DNA of 21,141 nucleotides, taken from contig CAZVXI010000043.1 in assembly GCA_964631295.1 (NCBI GenBank), positions 1 to 21,141 on the forward strand, read 5' to 3'. Positions 7,216 through 14,588 of the stretch are shown here, piece after piece. Numbering within the stretch: position 1 is the stretch's first letter; every line of letters begins with the position of its first letter. This DNA comes from CAZVXI01 sp964631295. Its GTDB lineage: Bacteria; Planctomycetota; Phycisphaerae; Phycisphaerales; SM1A02. The translations under genes and the position numbers were made by a program. The notes beneath the pieces are model-generated. The model was not told where the DNA came from and made no database searches. It worked only from the letters and a program-made list of their open reading frames with translations.

Positions 7216-9147
7216 GTGCCGAGCCATCAGCGAATGACAAACGCCCCATCGCGGCGTGTCGCGATTGGTTTTGGTGTGGCTTCGATCGGCATCGTCGTTA
7301 CAGCCTCCGTGCTCGCGCAGGATCGCGGATCGCGGCGCACGCGCGGCGGAGGGCAGACACCGCTGCCAACCACCATTGAAGATTTCTTTCAGCCCGGCAC
7401 TCAGCCAAGCCCGGGCTTTGCAGAAATCGATCCGATTCTCGGGTCGTCCTCCTGCGCAAACTGCCACGGCTTCTACGATGTCAAGGCAGTCATCGAACCG
7501 TACGACACATGGGCTGCTTCGATGATGGCCCAGTCTGCCCGCGATCCCGTCTGGCAGGCGGCTGTCACCATCGCAAATCAGGACGCACCCGGTGCAGGTG
7601 AATACTGCATCCGCTGCCACGCGCCGAGCGGCTGGCTTGCTGGCCGATCAGTCACCGCAGACATCGATGACCTCGCCCCGGCAGACTTCGACGGAGTCAA
7701 CTGCAACTTCTGCCATCGCATGGTCGACCCGAACCCCGAAGCAATCGGCGGGCCGGAAGTGGACGCAGAGATTCTCGCGGCACTCGAACATCCGCCGGCA
7801 CCCGCATCAGGCAATGCGCGCTATGTGATCGACCCGACCGACTCGCGGCGCGGCCCGTTCGATGATGTGCCGCTCAACTTCCATGGCGTGCCGATCTATC
7901 ACTCGCCATTCCATCGTTCCAGCGACATGTGCGCAACCTGCCACGATGTGAGCAACCCCGTGTATTCGCGCCAGCCCGATGGCAGCTATGCGGTCAACCC
8001 GTTTGATCAGGCCCACCCGTCGCAGGATCCCTACGACATGTGGCCCGAGCAGCGCACCTTCAGTGAATGGAAGATGAGCCAGTTCGCCAGCGGCGGCGTG
8101 CCATTCACCGATGGACGATTCGGAGGCAATCACCCGACAGGCGTGATGGCCGAATGCCAAGACTGCCATATGCCCGATCAGTTCGCAGGTGGGTGTATCG
8201 CATGGGACACCGACCCGTTCTTCCCGCGCATGGATATGCCATTGCACCGCTTTGCGGGCGCCAACACGTGGGTCCTGCAGGCAGTGTGGGATATGTATGG
8301 ATCTGAATCGGGCATGACCGCAGAAACGCTCGCGTTCGCGCAGGCAGATACAACCCAACTGCTGCAGGCAGCATCCGATGTGGATGTTTCGCAGAGCGCG
8401 GACCACATCAATATTCGCATTACCAATTGGTCCGGGCACAAGCTGCCCACCGGCTACCCGGAAGGTCGCCGCATGTGGATCAACGTGCGGTTCTTCAATG
8501 TCGTGGATGAGATGATTCTCGAGTACGGCGCATACGACGGCGAGACGGCTGAGCTGTGTGAGGAGGACACGAAGGTCTATCGCGCAGAGATGGGCATTGA
8601 TGAAACAACTGCCGCCGCCACGGGATTGCCCGCCGGGCCGTCGATGCACCTCGCGCTCAACAACACAGTGCTGTTCGACAATCGCATCCCGCCTGTCGGC
8701 TTCACCAACGCTGGCTTCGAGCAGGTGCAGGCCGACCCGGTCGGCTACGTCTACGCGGACGGCCAGCACTGGGACGATACCTGCTTCATGGTGCCCGACG
8801 GAGCAATCCGCGCAGACGTGCGCGTGTTCTATCAGACGACCAGCCGCGAATACGCAGAGTTCCTTCGCGATGCGAACGTGACAGACAACCGCGGGCAAAT
8901 CGCATACGACCAGTGGGTGGCTCAGGGCATGAGCTTCCCGGTGGAGATGGACTTCGCAACGCTCGAACTCGTGCCATCGCTGCCAGGCGATGTGAATGAA
9001 GATGGCATCGTCGGCCTCGCCGACCTGCTCGCAGTGCTCAGCGACTGGGGCTGCACCGGCGTGTGCGATGCAGATGTCAACTGCGATGGCACCGTCGGCG
9101 TGTACGACCTGCTGCAAGTGCTGCTGAACTGGGGCCAGGTGGCATAG
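7216..9147 (+). CDS. secreted pentahaem c-type cytochrome with dockerin-like tail
   Basis: A 643-aa exported cytochrome. The signal peptide runs from RRVAIGFG to about ASVLAQ. Five haem c attachment motifs CxxCH are visible: CANCH 80-84, CIRCH 131-135, CNFCH 163-167, CATCH 239-243 and CQDCH 314-318. Conserved surroundings such as RRGPFDDV, SPFHRSSDMCATCHDVSNPV and EWKMSQFASGGVPF are known from planctomycete multihaem cytochromes. The half after about residue 370 has no haem motif and looks beta-rich. Residues of about 591-640 form a duplicated dockerin-like calcium site (GDVNEDGIVGLADLLAVLSDWG, then ADVNCDGTVGVYDLLQVLLNWG), the same tail type as on the S8 protease nearby. A role in extracytoplasmic electron transfer is likely; donor and acceptor are unknown. 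The start is set by a strong GGAGGAGG, with ATG 7234 as the alternative. Confidence 0.88.
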   Translation: MPSHQRMTNAPSRRVAIGFGVASIGIVVTASVLAQDRGSRRTRGGGQTPLPTTIEDFFQPGTQPSPGFAEIDPILGSSSCANCHGFYDVKAVIEPYDTWAASMMAQSARDPVWQAAVTIANQDAPGAGEYCIRCHAPSGWLAGRSVTADIDDLAPADFDGVNCNFCHRMVDPNPEAIGGPEVDAEILAALEHPPAPASGNARYVIDPTDSRRGPFDDVPLNFHGVPIYHSPFHRSSDMCATCHDVSNPVYSRQPDGSYAVNPFDQAHPSQDPYDMWPEQRTFSEWKMSQFASGGVPFTDGRFGGNHPTGVMAECQDCHMPDQFAGGCIAWDTDPFFPRMDMPLHRFAGANTWVLQAVWDMYGSESGMTAETLAFAQADTTQLLQAASDVDVSQSADHINIRITNWSGHKLPTGYPEGRRMWINVRFFNVVDEMILEYGAYDGETAELCEEDTKVYRAEMGIDETTAAATGLPAGPSMHLALNNTVLFDNRIPPVGFTNAGFEQVQADPVGYVYADGQHWDDTCFMVPDGAIRADVRVFYQTTSREYAEFLRDANVTDNRGQIAYDQWVAQGMSFPVEMDFATLELVPSLPGDVNEDGIVGLADLLAVLSDWGCTGVCDADVNCDGTVGVYDLLQVLLNWGQVA

Positions 9148-9348
9148 GCAAAAGTTGCGCGTCCAACTGAGCCAAGGCCACGCCAGGCCTGGACGCCCGC
9201 GAAGCCGCCGTCATCGATCCACGGAGTGCGATGGCTGCGAGCCGCCAAACCCAACCCCGAACAAAACCAGCAACGGCGGCTCATCCCACGGAACGCTGAT
9301 GCCTGGCCGCCCACATGTGCGAACAACCAGACAGAACCCGTTGCAGGG

Positions 9349-9487
9349 ATTTGCTCGAACCTACGAATCAGGTGGGTTCGCCGCCCGACGATCCCGGCCT
9401 TCCACTCCCGCCAGTCAAACTGGGGTGAGGCCTGGCCTTTGTCGCGAGTCGAGCGATCCCTCGTAGGTCACTTAGGAACGAGCAAAT
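9349..9487 (+). ncRNA. candidate structured RNA or repeat element
   Basis: Outer stem ATTTGCTCG (9349-9357) pairs perfectly with CGAGCAAAT (9479-9487). A 2 x 11-base internal loop follows, then an inner stem CCTACGA (9360-9366) with TCGTAGG (9461-9467). Inside are three further hairpins: GGTGGG-TTCG-CCGCCC (9371-9386); CCAGT-CAA-ACTGG (9411-9423), extended by GGCC/GGCC (9396-9399/9429-9432); and TCGC/GCGA (9442-9456). The first hairpin contains a U-G pair that would be a C-A mismatch on the other strand, favouring plus-strand RNA. No known riboswitch, tmRNA, 6S, SRP or RNase P signature was recognised. A mobile repeat is the main alternative. Confidence 0.4.
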
Positions 9488-9586
9488 AACGCCAACGATC
9501 AACGTTCCGGGGGATCAACCGCCGTTGCACTTAGGGTACGGCCGATTCGCGGGCTGGGTCCGCCAATCTGGAAATTTCCCCGAGAA

Positions 9587-9615
9587 TTGACACCGTTCGC
9601 CGACGATGGTACATC
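9587..9615 (+). promoter_or_regulatory. sigma-70-type promoter with perfect -35 and extended -10
   Basis: TTGACA (9587-9592), a 17-base spacer, then TACATC (9610-9615) preceded by TGG (an extended -10, TGnTA). A start near 9622 gives a leader of about 50 bases for the lipoprotein gene at 9671. Confidence 0.6.
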
Positions 9616-9670
9616 TAGTATTCTTGGGGAAGTGAATGATCCGTCCGTGAACCCTTGCAGAGGTTGAACA

Positions 9671-9961
9671 ATGAATCGAATCGCGACATCGCTCGCTTTG
9701 GCTGTTGGGAGCATTACGCTCGTTGGCTGCTCGACCGGGAACGACATCAACGATGTCAGTTACGGATCGATCACTCGCAATCTGACGCCTGAACTGCGGT
9801 CTATTGCCGAACGTCCGATCGACATCGATCGCCACGTGGCAGCCACCAACAACGGCAACATGCGGGCTCTGTGGGTCGACATCGGCCACATCTTCTACAC
9901 GGACTACCCCAGCCGGCTCAGCGCTTTCCCGATCTTCTCCAACTCGGGCATGCCTCGCTAA
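9671..9961 (+). CDS. small lipoprotein of unknown function
   Basis: A 96-aa protein with basic N-terminus MNRIA, hydrophobic core and lipobox TLVGC (Cys20), so it is probably a lipid-anchored envelope protein with a mature part of about 77 residues. That part has no recognised domain; it contains RNLTPELRSIAERPIDIDRH and an aromatic patch WVDIGHIFYTDYPSR. The start is well supported by AGAGG 7 bases upstream (9659-9663). It has its own good promoter and a strong terminator, so it is an autonomous monocistronic unit and probably well expressed. I cannot assign a family. Confidence 0.75.
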   Translation: MNRIATSLALAVGSITLVGCSTGNDINDVSYGSITRNLTPELRSIAERPIDIDRHVAATNNGNMRALWVDIGHIFYTDYPSRLSAFPIFSNSGMPR

Positions 9962-9989
9962 ATCTGATTCAAATCGCACACTGTGCCTC

Positions 9990-10025
9990 GCTCCCCTGTC
10001 GTTCGCGGCAGGGGAGCTTCTTTTT
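9990..10025 (+). terminator. strong rho-independent terminator
   Basis: An 11-bp stem (GCTCCCCTGTC with GGCAGGGGAGC, 9990-10000 and 10007-10017, one T-G pair), a 6-base loop GTTCGC, and a T-rich tract TTCTTTTT (10018-10025). It lies 29 bases after the stop of the small lipoprotein gene. Confidence 0.9.
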
Positions 10026-10048
10026 GCGCACACAATGACCCCCGCGAC

Positions 10049-10070
10049 CGTTTCGACATCGTGCGAAACG
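10049..10070. promoter_or_regulatory. operator-like inverted repeat CGTTTCG-N8-CGAAACG
   Basis: A perfect 7-bp inverted repeat whose left arm overlaps the -35 of the candidate MFS promoter and whose right arm lies in the spacer. This is a typical place for repressor binding. No regulator gene is adjacent. Confidence 0.4.
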
Positions 10071-10080
10071 CACCTATGCT
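10053..10080 (+). promoter_or_regulatory. candidate promoter for the MFS gene
   Basis: TCGACA (10053-10058, 5 of 6 to TTGACA), a 16-base spacer, then TATGCT (10075-10080). The start would be near 10087, leaving a leader of about 65 bases before the ATG at 10152. Confidence 0.4.
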
Positions 10081-10151
10081 GACTCTTGTCCCCTGTAAAT
10101 GCGGCCATTTCGTCGGTCGGCCGGGCGGTCGCATCGTTCCATCCTGCGTCG

Positions 10152-11453
10152 ATGCCTGCACTCAGTCGTCGCCACTACAGACGTGAACTGCTTGTCTGGT
10201 CGCTGCTGCCGATCGCGATGGGCGCGGTCGAGGGCGGCGTGACAGGCGTCATCGCCAAGAACGCATTCGCCGGCCAGGTTCAAGAAGCCCGCCTGAACCT
10301 CGCAGTCGCTGTCCTCGCCGGGGCACCTGCATTTGCGAACATCATGAGTTTCGTCTGGCCCGCAGTCAGCCATGGTCGGCACAAGATCGCGCTGCTTTCG
10401 ACATTGCAGATCATCAGCGTGAGTTTCCTCATGTGCATCGCACTTGCACCGCTCAGTGAGATCGGCCTGTGGATGCTGATGCTCGGTGCGATCGGCGCAC
10501 GCGTGACATGGTCGGGCGTCATCATGTTGCGCACGACTGTCTGGCAGGCCAACTACCCGCGCACAGCCCGCGCCACGCTGGCAGGCAAACTTGCAACTGT
10601 TCAGGCGATCGTGATGGCCGCCACCGCCGGCACCATCGGCCTTGCGATGGACATCAGCGCCGAAGCATTCCGCCTGGTGTACCCGATCGCCATGCTTTGT
10701 GGCATCACCGGCGCGCTGGCCTACCGCCGGATGCGCATGCGAGGCCACGCTGCCATGCTCGCTGCTGAGCGGCGCGAACCGAGCGCCGGCCGGGTTCACG
10801 TCAACCCGTGGATGCTCCGGCGCACACTCCATGAAGATCCGATGTACAGGCGATACATGACTGCCATGTTCGTCTTCGGCTCGGGCAACCTGATGGTGAC
10901 CGCGCCGCTGATCATCATGCTCAAGGACAGATTCGTGATGCTCAGCGAAGCGTGGCAGATGTTCATCGCCGCAACGATTCCGCTGCTCATCATGCCCCTG
11001 AGCATTCCTGTCTGGTCGAAGCTGCTTGATCGCGTACACATCGTGCCGTTTCGCGCGGTGCACAGTTGGGCGTTTGTCTCGTCGATCGTGCTGGTGCTCA
11101 TTGGCTGCCTGCTGACCCAGCCGTGGATCATCGTGCTCGCTGCGATCATGAAAGGCGTCGCCTTCGGCGGCGGTGTGCTCGGCTGGAACCTCGGCCATCA
11201 CGACTTCGCATCCGTCGAGAAAGCATCGCAGTACATGGGTGTGCACGTGACACTCACCGGACTGCGAGGCGTCACCTCGCCGATCATCGGTGTGAGTGTC
11301 TACCAGTTGCTCGAATGGTGGAGGCCAGGCTCGGGGCCGCTCGTGTTCACCCTGTGCCTGGCATTGAGCATCGCTGGTGCCCTCGGGTTTCTCGTGCTGG
11401 CCCGGACCATGCCGCGCGATGAGCATATCATCGCCCCACCCCCTGCCCGTTGA
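10152..11453 (+). CDS. MFS-type 12-TM membrane transporter
   Basis: A 433-aa integral membrane protein with twelve hydrophobic segments in a 6+6 layout. A basic loop (YRRMRMRGHAAMLAAERRE) joins the halves, as in major facilitator superfamily carriers. The segment VLGWNLGHHDFAS followed by YMGVHVTLTGLRG before TM11 is typical of a planctomycete MFS subfamily. The substrate cannot be told. The frame opens at a TTG at 10086, but the ATG at 10152 is preferred: it lies downstream of the promoter candidate and starts just before the first cytoplasmic basic stretch (SRRHYRRE). No Shine-Dalgarno is seen. The next gene follows after 73 bases. Confidence 0.8.
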   Translation: MPALSRRHYRRELLVWSLLPIAMGAVEGGVTGVIAKNAFAGQVQEARLNLAVAVLAGAPAFANIMSFVWPAVSHGRHKIALLSTLQIISVSFLMCIALAPLSEIGLWMLMLGAIGARVTWSGVIMLRTTVWQANYPRTARATLAGKLATVQAIVMAATAGTIGLAMDISAEAFRLVYPIAMLCGITGALAYRRMRMRGHAAMLAAERREPSAGRVHVNPWMLRRTLHEDPMYRRYMTAMFVFGSGNLMVTAPLIIMLKDRFVMLSEAWQMFIAATIPLLIMPLSIPVWSKLLDRVHIVPFRAVHSWAFVSSIVLVLIGCLLTQPWIIVLAAIMKGVAFGGGVLGWNLGHHDFASVEKASQYMGVHVTLTGLRGVTSPIIGVSVYQLLEWWRPGSGPLVFTLCLALSIAGALGFLVLARTMPRDEHIIAPPPAR

Positions 11454-11475
11454 CGGCACGGCGTGCGCAGGCCGG

Positions 11476-11481
11476 TACAAT
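11476..11481 (+). promoter_or_regulatory. possible -10 element upstream of the TerB-like gene
   Basis: TACAAT, 5 of 6 to consensus, lies 45 bases before the ATG at 11527. TTGACG at 11450-11455 overlaps the MFS stop codon but is 20 bases away, longer than usual. It would give the downstream pair their own promoter in addition to MFS read-through. Confidence 0.3.
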
Positions 11482-11526
11482 CCGGCAGAGTTCCCCACAT
11501 CCATTTGCAACGGTGAGCAAGCAACG

Positions 11527-12102
11527 ATGACCGAAATGAGCAAGGGTTTCCTCGAGGATCGCAAGAGCGCGCTGGAAGATGCATTCTTCGCCAGCCAGGA
11601 CCGCGCGCTGAAAGACAAACTCCGCGCCCAGTCGCAAGCGGCTCACCATCGAGAGGCGCTCGCGAAGGCCTGCCCGATCGACGATCCCACGGTACTCGAT
11701 CACCTCGTGACGCTTGGCATCCATGCCGATACCGTCGCCGCCCTCGCGCTGCTGCCGCTCGTTGCCGTCGCGTGGGCGGATGGCAAACTCGAAGCCAGGG
11801 AGCGCGATGCGATCATCAAGGCAGTGAAGGGTCGCGGCATCGAGGAAGGCTCCGAAGTCCACAACCTGCTCAACCAGTGGCTCGCAGCGCGACCCGGGGC
11901 AGATGCGCTCGACGCCTGGAAGGAGTACATGGGCGCGGTCACCGCAACCATGGACGCACCAACCATCAGGAGCATGCGCGAACAGACCGTCGGCGAGGCC
12001 CGCGCTGTGGCAAATGCGGCTGGCGGGTTCCTCGGCATTGCTTCAATCTCTCCGGAGGAACAGGCGGTGCTCGATGAACTGGAACTTGTCTTCGAACAGT
12101 AA
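11527..12102 (+). CDS. TerB-like tellurite-resistance-domain protein
   Basis: A 191-aa cytoplasmic protein without a signal peptide. Residues of about 66-190 carry the TerB-like helical signature LVAVAWADGKLEARERDAIIKAV (78-100), whose acidic WADG-x8-ER element matches the metal-binding motif of TerB/DjlA-type domains. The first 45 residues (FLEDRKSALEDAFFASQDRA, then LKDKLRAQ) are a charged helix resembling the N-terminus of DUF1476 / ATPase-zeta-type proteins; this resemblance is my inference. The C-terminus (GGFLGIASISPEEQAVLDEL) completes the helical bundle. A weak GGTGAG precedes the ATG. The stop is 4 bases before the next start, so it is probably co-translated with the lipase-like gene. 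TerB-domain proteins are broadly linked to stress and membranes; no specific role can be claimed. Confidence 0.75.
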   Translation: MTEMSKGFLEDRKSALEDAFFASQDRALKDKLRAQSQAAHHREALAKACPIDDPTVLDHLVTLGIHADTVAALALLPLVAVAWADGKLEARERDAIIKAVKGRGIEEGSEVHNLLNQWLAARPGADALDAWKEYMGAVTATMDAPTIRSMREQTVGEARAVANAAGGFLGIASISPEEQAVLDELELVFEQ

Positions 12103-12106
12103 GCCA

Positions 12107-12982
12107 ATGCCGAGACTGCTGTCAGTCGCACTGCTGACCATGGTCGGCGTCCTCATCGGCAGCAACCTTGTGGGGTGCAACGCAGACATGACCACGAACG
12201 GCTCGTTCGACATCGCACCCGACGTTGCCGACGAGTACCTGCGCAGCGTCCGCAAAGACAAGCAGCAACTCCAGCGGCCGATTGTCATCCTCAGCGGATT
12301 CATGGACCCGGGCTTCGCAGCCACGACGCTCAAGAGCCGCATGAAACGCCTCTTCCAAGACGAGCGCATTGTCAGCATCACGTTTGCAACATCAAGCGAC
12401 TTCGAGAACGCACGAGAGCGCGTCATCGACCGGGTCGACGACATCTGGCCGAGCGATGACGACCACGAAACAGTCGAAGTCGATGTCATCGCACATTCCA
12501 TGGGCGGACTCGTGGCGCGCTATGCCGCTCTGCCAGTGGAAAATCGAAAACGCTTGCGCATCGCGCGGATCTTCACGATCGCCACCCCGCATGGCGGCGC
12601 GGAACTTGCCGAACTGCCCACCTGGCACAAACTCCAGAAGGCGATGCGCGACGGCTCTGCGTTTCTCGAAAAACTCGATGAAGCGTGGGACGACCGCGAC
12701 TACGAACTCTACCCGTATGTCCGCCTCGGCGACTACATCATTGGTTCTGGCAATGCCGCCCCGCCCGGCGAACATCCGTGGTGGGTCGACAACCCCCCGC
12801 TGAACCTTCCGCACATGGGCTCATACTCCGACCCGCGAATCGTCGGCGACATCGTCCGCCGCCTGCGTGGCGAGCAGCCCTACACCACCGAGCCGCGCGA
12901 GCCCATTCCAGATCGACGATCGCAAACTGATGATGCCGACGAGCCCTGTTCGGATGATGCGACCTCGCCCGCAGGCACATAA
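12107..12982 (+). CDS. lipase-like alpha/beta hydrolase lipoprotein
   Basis: A 291-aa lipoprotein: N-terminal hydrophobic stretch and lipobox NLVGC (Cys24). The hydrolase core begins with PIVILSGFMDPG (strand and oxyanion loop). The nucleophile elbow VIAHSMGGLVARYAA has catalytic Ser131 in the canonical lipase form [A/G]HSxG, followed by IFTIATPHGG, characteristic of triacylglycerol-lipase and PGAP1-like serine hydrolases. Candidate acid and base are the Asp in LGDYIIGSGN and the His in LPHMGSY. The C-terminus is hydrophilic and probably disordered (PREPIPDRRSQTDDADEP). The start is 4 bases after the TerB-like stop. Unlike the esterase-like protein at 1025-2626, this one keeps its nucleophile, so an active lipid or ester hydrolase at the envelope is likely. 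Confidence 0.82.
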   Translation: MPRLLSVALLTMVGVLIGSNLVGCNADMTTNGSFDIAPDVADEYLRSVRKDKQQLQRPIVILSGFMDPGFAATTLKSRMKRLFQDERIVSITFATSSDFENARERVIDRVDDIWPSDDDHETVEVDVIAHSMGGLVARYAALPVENRKRLRIARIFTIATPHGGAELAELPTWHKLQKAMRDGSAFLEKLDEAWDDRDYELYPYVRLGDYIIGSGNAAPPGEHPWWVDNPPLNLPHMGSYSDPRIVGDIVRRLRGEQPYTTEPREPIPDRRSQTDDADEPCSDDATSPAGT

Positions 12983-13018
12983 AATTCGTGTCCACGACGC
13001 CCGTGTATCGCTGGCGTC

Positions 13019-14569
13019 TCAGTTCCCCCGCCAGAAGCGCGGGCTGAACAGCACGACAATCGCGAAAAGCTCCAGCCGCCCGAGCGCCATCAACATGCAC
13101 ATCACAAGTTTGGCCGCCGGTGTAAACCAGCCGTAGTTGTCCGTCGGCCCGACGCCATGCAGGCCGGGGCCGATATTGGCAATCGTCGACAGGCTCGCAC
13201 TCACACATGTCTGCAGATCAGCCGTCTCACCCGGCTGGCACAGCTTGATCAGCATCGCGCCGACCAGCCACAACAGTACCATCCCGATGATGTACGCGAT
13301 CGCGCTGATTGCCATGCGATCATCGATCACCTGACCGTTCACACGCACCGGCCGAATCACATTCGGGCGGAAGGCCTTTTCGATCTCGGCCGCGAGCACT
13401 TTGGCTGCTATCCACACGCGTATCACTTTCACGCCGCCCGCAGTCGAGCCGGCACATCCGCCGATGAGTGCGAGGGAAAACAACACCGACCGACTGAAGT
13501 ACGGCCAGATTTCATAGTCTGCTGTGCACATTCCCGTGCCCGTATGCAGCGCGACAGTTGTGAACGCTGCCTCGCGGACAGCCATCCACGTCGTCTGCGG
13601 CAACTGCTCGCCACTCACGAGCACGATCGCACTGCCTTCAAGCAGAAGATCACACGCGACAACCGCAATGATCACGAGCTTCAGGGCAAGATAGAACCGC
13701 ACTTCCGCATCTTTGTACACCGTCTTCCAACGGCGCTGCGTCATCGCGTAGAACAGCGCAAAGTTCACACCCGCAAGCACCATGACGAGAATGCCGATGA
13801 TCTCGATGGCATTCGAGTTGTAATGCCCGATGCTCGCGTCGCGCGTACTCAGCCCGCCGGTGGAAACCATCGACAATGAATGGCACAGCCCGTCGAACGG
13901 TGTCATGCCGGCCATCCACAGCGCCACTGCCGAGACGGCTGTGAACCCGGCGTAAATGTACCACAGCACGCGCGCCGCCTCACGGATTGTCGGCTGCAGC
14001 CCCTCGGGCGATGGCCCGGTCGCTTCCACGCGGAACAGTTTCTTCCCCCCCACACCAAGCGAAGGCAGCACCGCAACGAAGAGCACCACGATGCCAAGCC
14101 CGCCGAACCAGTGTGTCAGGGAACGCCACAGCAGCAGGCTCGGCGGAAGCTGGTCGATGTCACTGAGCACCGTTGCGCCAGTTGTGGTCAGCCCGCTCAT
14201 CGCCTCGAAATAGCAATCCACAAAACTTCGGAACGGCGAATCGACCTGCGATTCGGTCATGTGAGCCCACATGAAATACGGCATTCCGGCAAGCGCTGCG
14301 CCGAGAAACCAGCTCAACGCCACGAGCAGCAGCGCCTCACGTCTGCCGATGTACTTGCTGCGCTTCCGGGTGACCAGCACCATTGCCCCGCCGAGAACAC
14401 CGCCCATCGCACCGCTCAGCAACAGCGGCATGAACGCCCGGTGCTCTCCTGTACCTGCATCCAGCGGCAGGCCGTCCAGCCCGAGCGAAACCACCGCGAG
14501 CAACGCGAGGACGCCGGACATCGCGGCTATCAGCAGGCCCAGTTGGTTGAGTACGTTGGGAAAGTTCAC
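13019..14569 (-). CDS. trkH: TrkH-type potassium uptake channel subunit
   Basis: A 516-aa inner-membrane K+ translocating subunit of the TrkH/KtrB superfamily. All four selectivity-filter loops are visible: TTTGATVLSDID (about 128-139), SMVSTGGLSTRDASIGHY (233-250), HTGTGMCTADYEIWP (342-356, with Met where many members have Phe) and NIGPGLHGVGP (465-475). The gate-region segment GGCAGSTAGGVKVIR (370-384) is also present. Length is usual for TrkH. It starts at GTG 14569, 19 bases after the trkA stop, so the two form an operon transcribed trkA then trkH. It converges with the lipase-like gene, with only 36 bases between and no clear terminator there. Confidence 0.95.
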   Translation of the reverse strand: MNFPNVLNQLGLLIAAMSGVLALLAVVSLGLDGLPLDAGTGEHRAFMPLLLSGAMGGVLGGAMVLVTRKRSKYIGRREALLLVALSWFLGAALAGMPYFMWAHMTESQVDSPFRSFVDCYFEAMSGLTTTGATVLSDIDQLPPSLLLWRSLTHWFGGLGIVVLFVAVLPSLGVGGKKLFRVEATGPSPEGLQPTIREAARVLWYIYAGFTAVSAVALWMAGMTPFDGLCHSLSMVSTGGLSTRDASIGHYNSNAIEIIGILVMVLAGVNFALFYAMTQRRWKTVYKDAEVRFYLALKLVIIAVVACDLLLEGSAIVLVSGEQLPQTTWMAVREAAFTTVALHTGTGMCTADYEIWPYFSRSVLFSLALIGGCAGSTAGGVKVIRVWIAAKVLAAEIEKAFRPNVIRPVRVNGQVIDDRMAISAIAYIIGMVLLWLVGAMLIKLCQPGETADLQTCVSASLSTIANIGPGLHGVGPTDNYGWFTPAAKLVMCMLMALGRLELFAIVVLFSPRFWRGN

Positions 14570-14588
14570 GCAGACAATGTCCCGCTGA

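Larger units (their letters stand above)
9148..9670. other. 523-bp gene-free gap with structured element and promoter
   Basis: No convincing protein gene lies here: the short open frames have no ribosome site or recognisable content. It holds the palindrome CCAGGCCTGG (9183-9192), a strongly self-complementary element at 9349-9487, a partial direct repeat (CACTTAGG-ACG at 9469-9480 and again at 9529-9540) and the promoter at 9587-9615. It could contain an unannotated small RNA or the remains of an inserted repeat element. Confidence 0.6.

Noticed and set aside
7807..9117. 436-codon open frame antisense to the cytochrome
   Set aside because: Low-complexity His/Val/Ala composition typical of antisense frames in GC-rich DNA; the plus strand has five haem motifs.
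9155..9489. Open frames of 103 and 87 codons in the intergenic gap
   Set aside because: No ribosome binding site, Arg/Pro/Ser-rich low-information sequence, and they cross the base-paired element, so RNA or repeat structure explains them better.
9479..9495. tmRNA-tag-like start GCAAATAACGCC
   Set aside because: No in-frame stop after a short tag, and no tRNA-like acceptor and T-arm pair was found nearby.
10074..11618. 514-codon open frame antisense to the MFS gene
   Set aside because: Rich in His, Arg, Asp and Gln with no hydrophobic pattern; the opposite strand gives a clean 12-TM protein.
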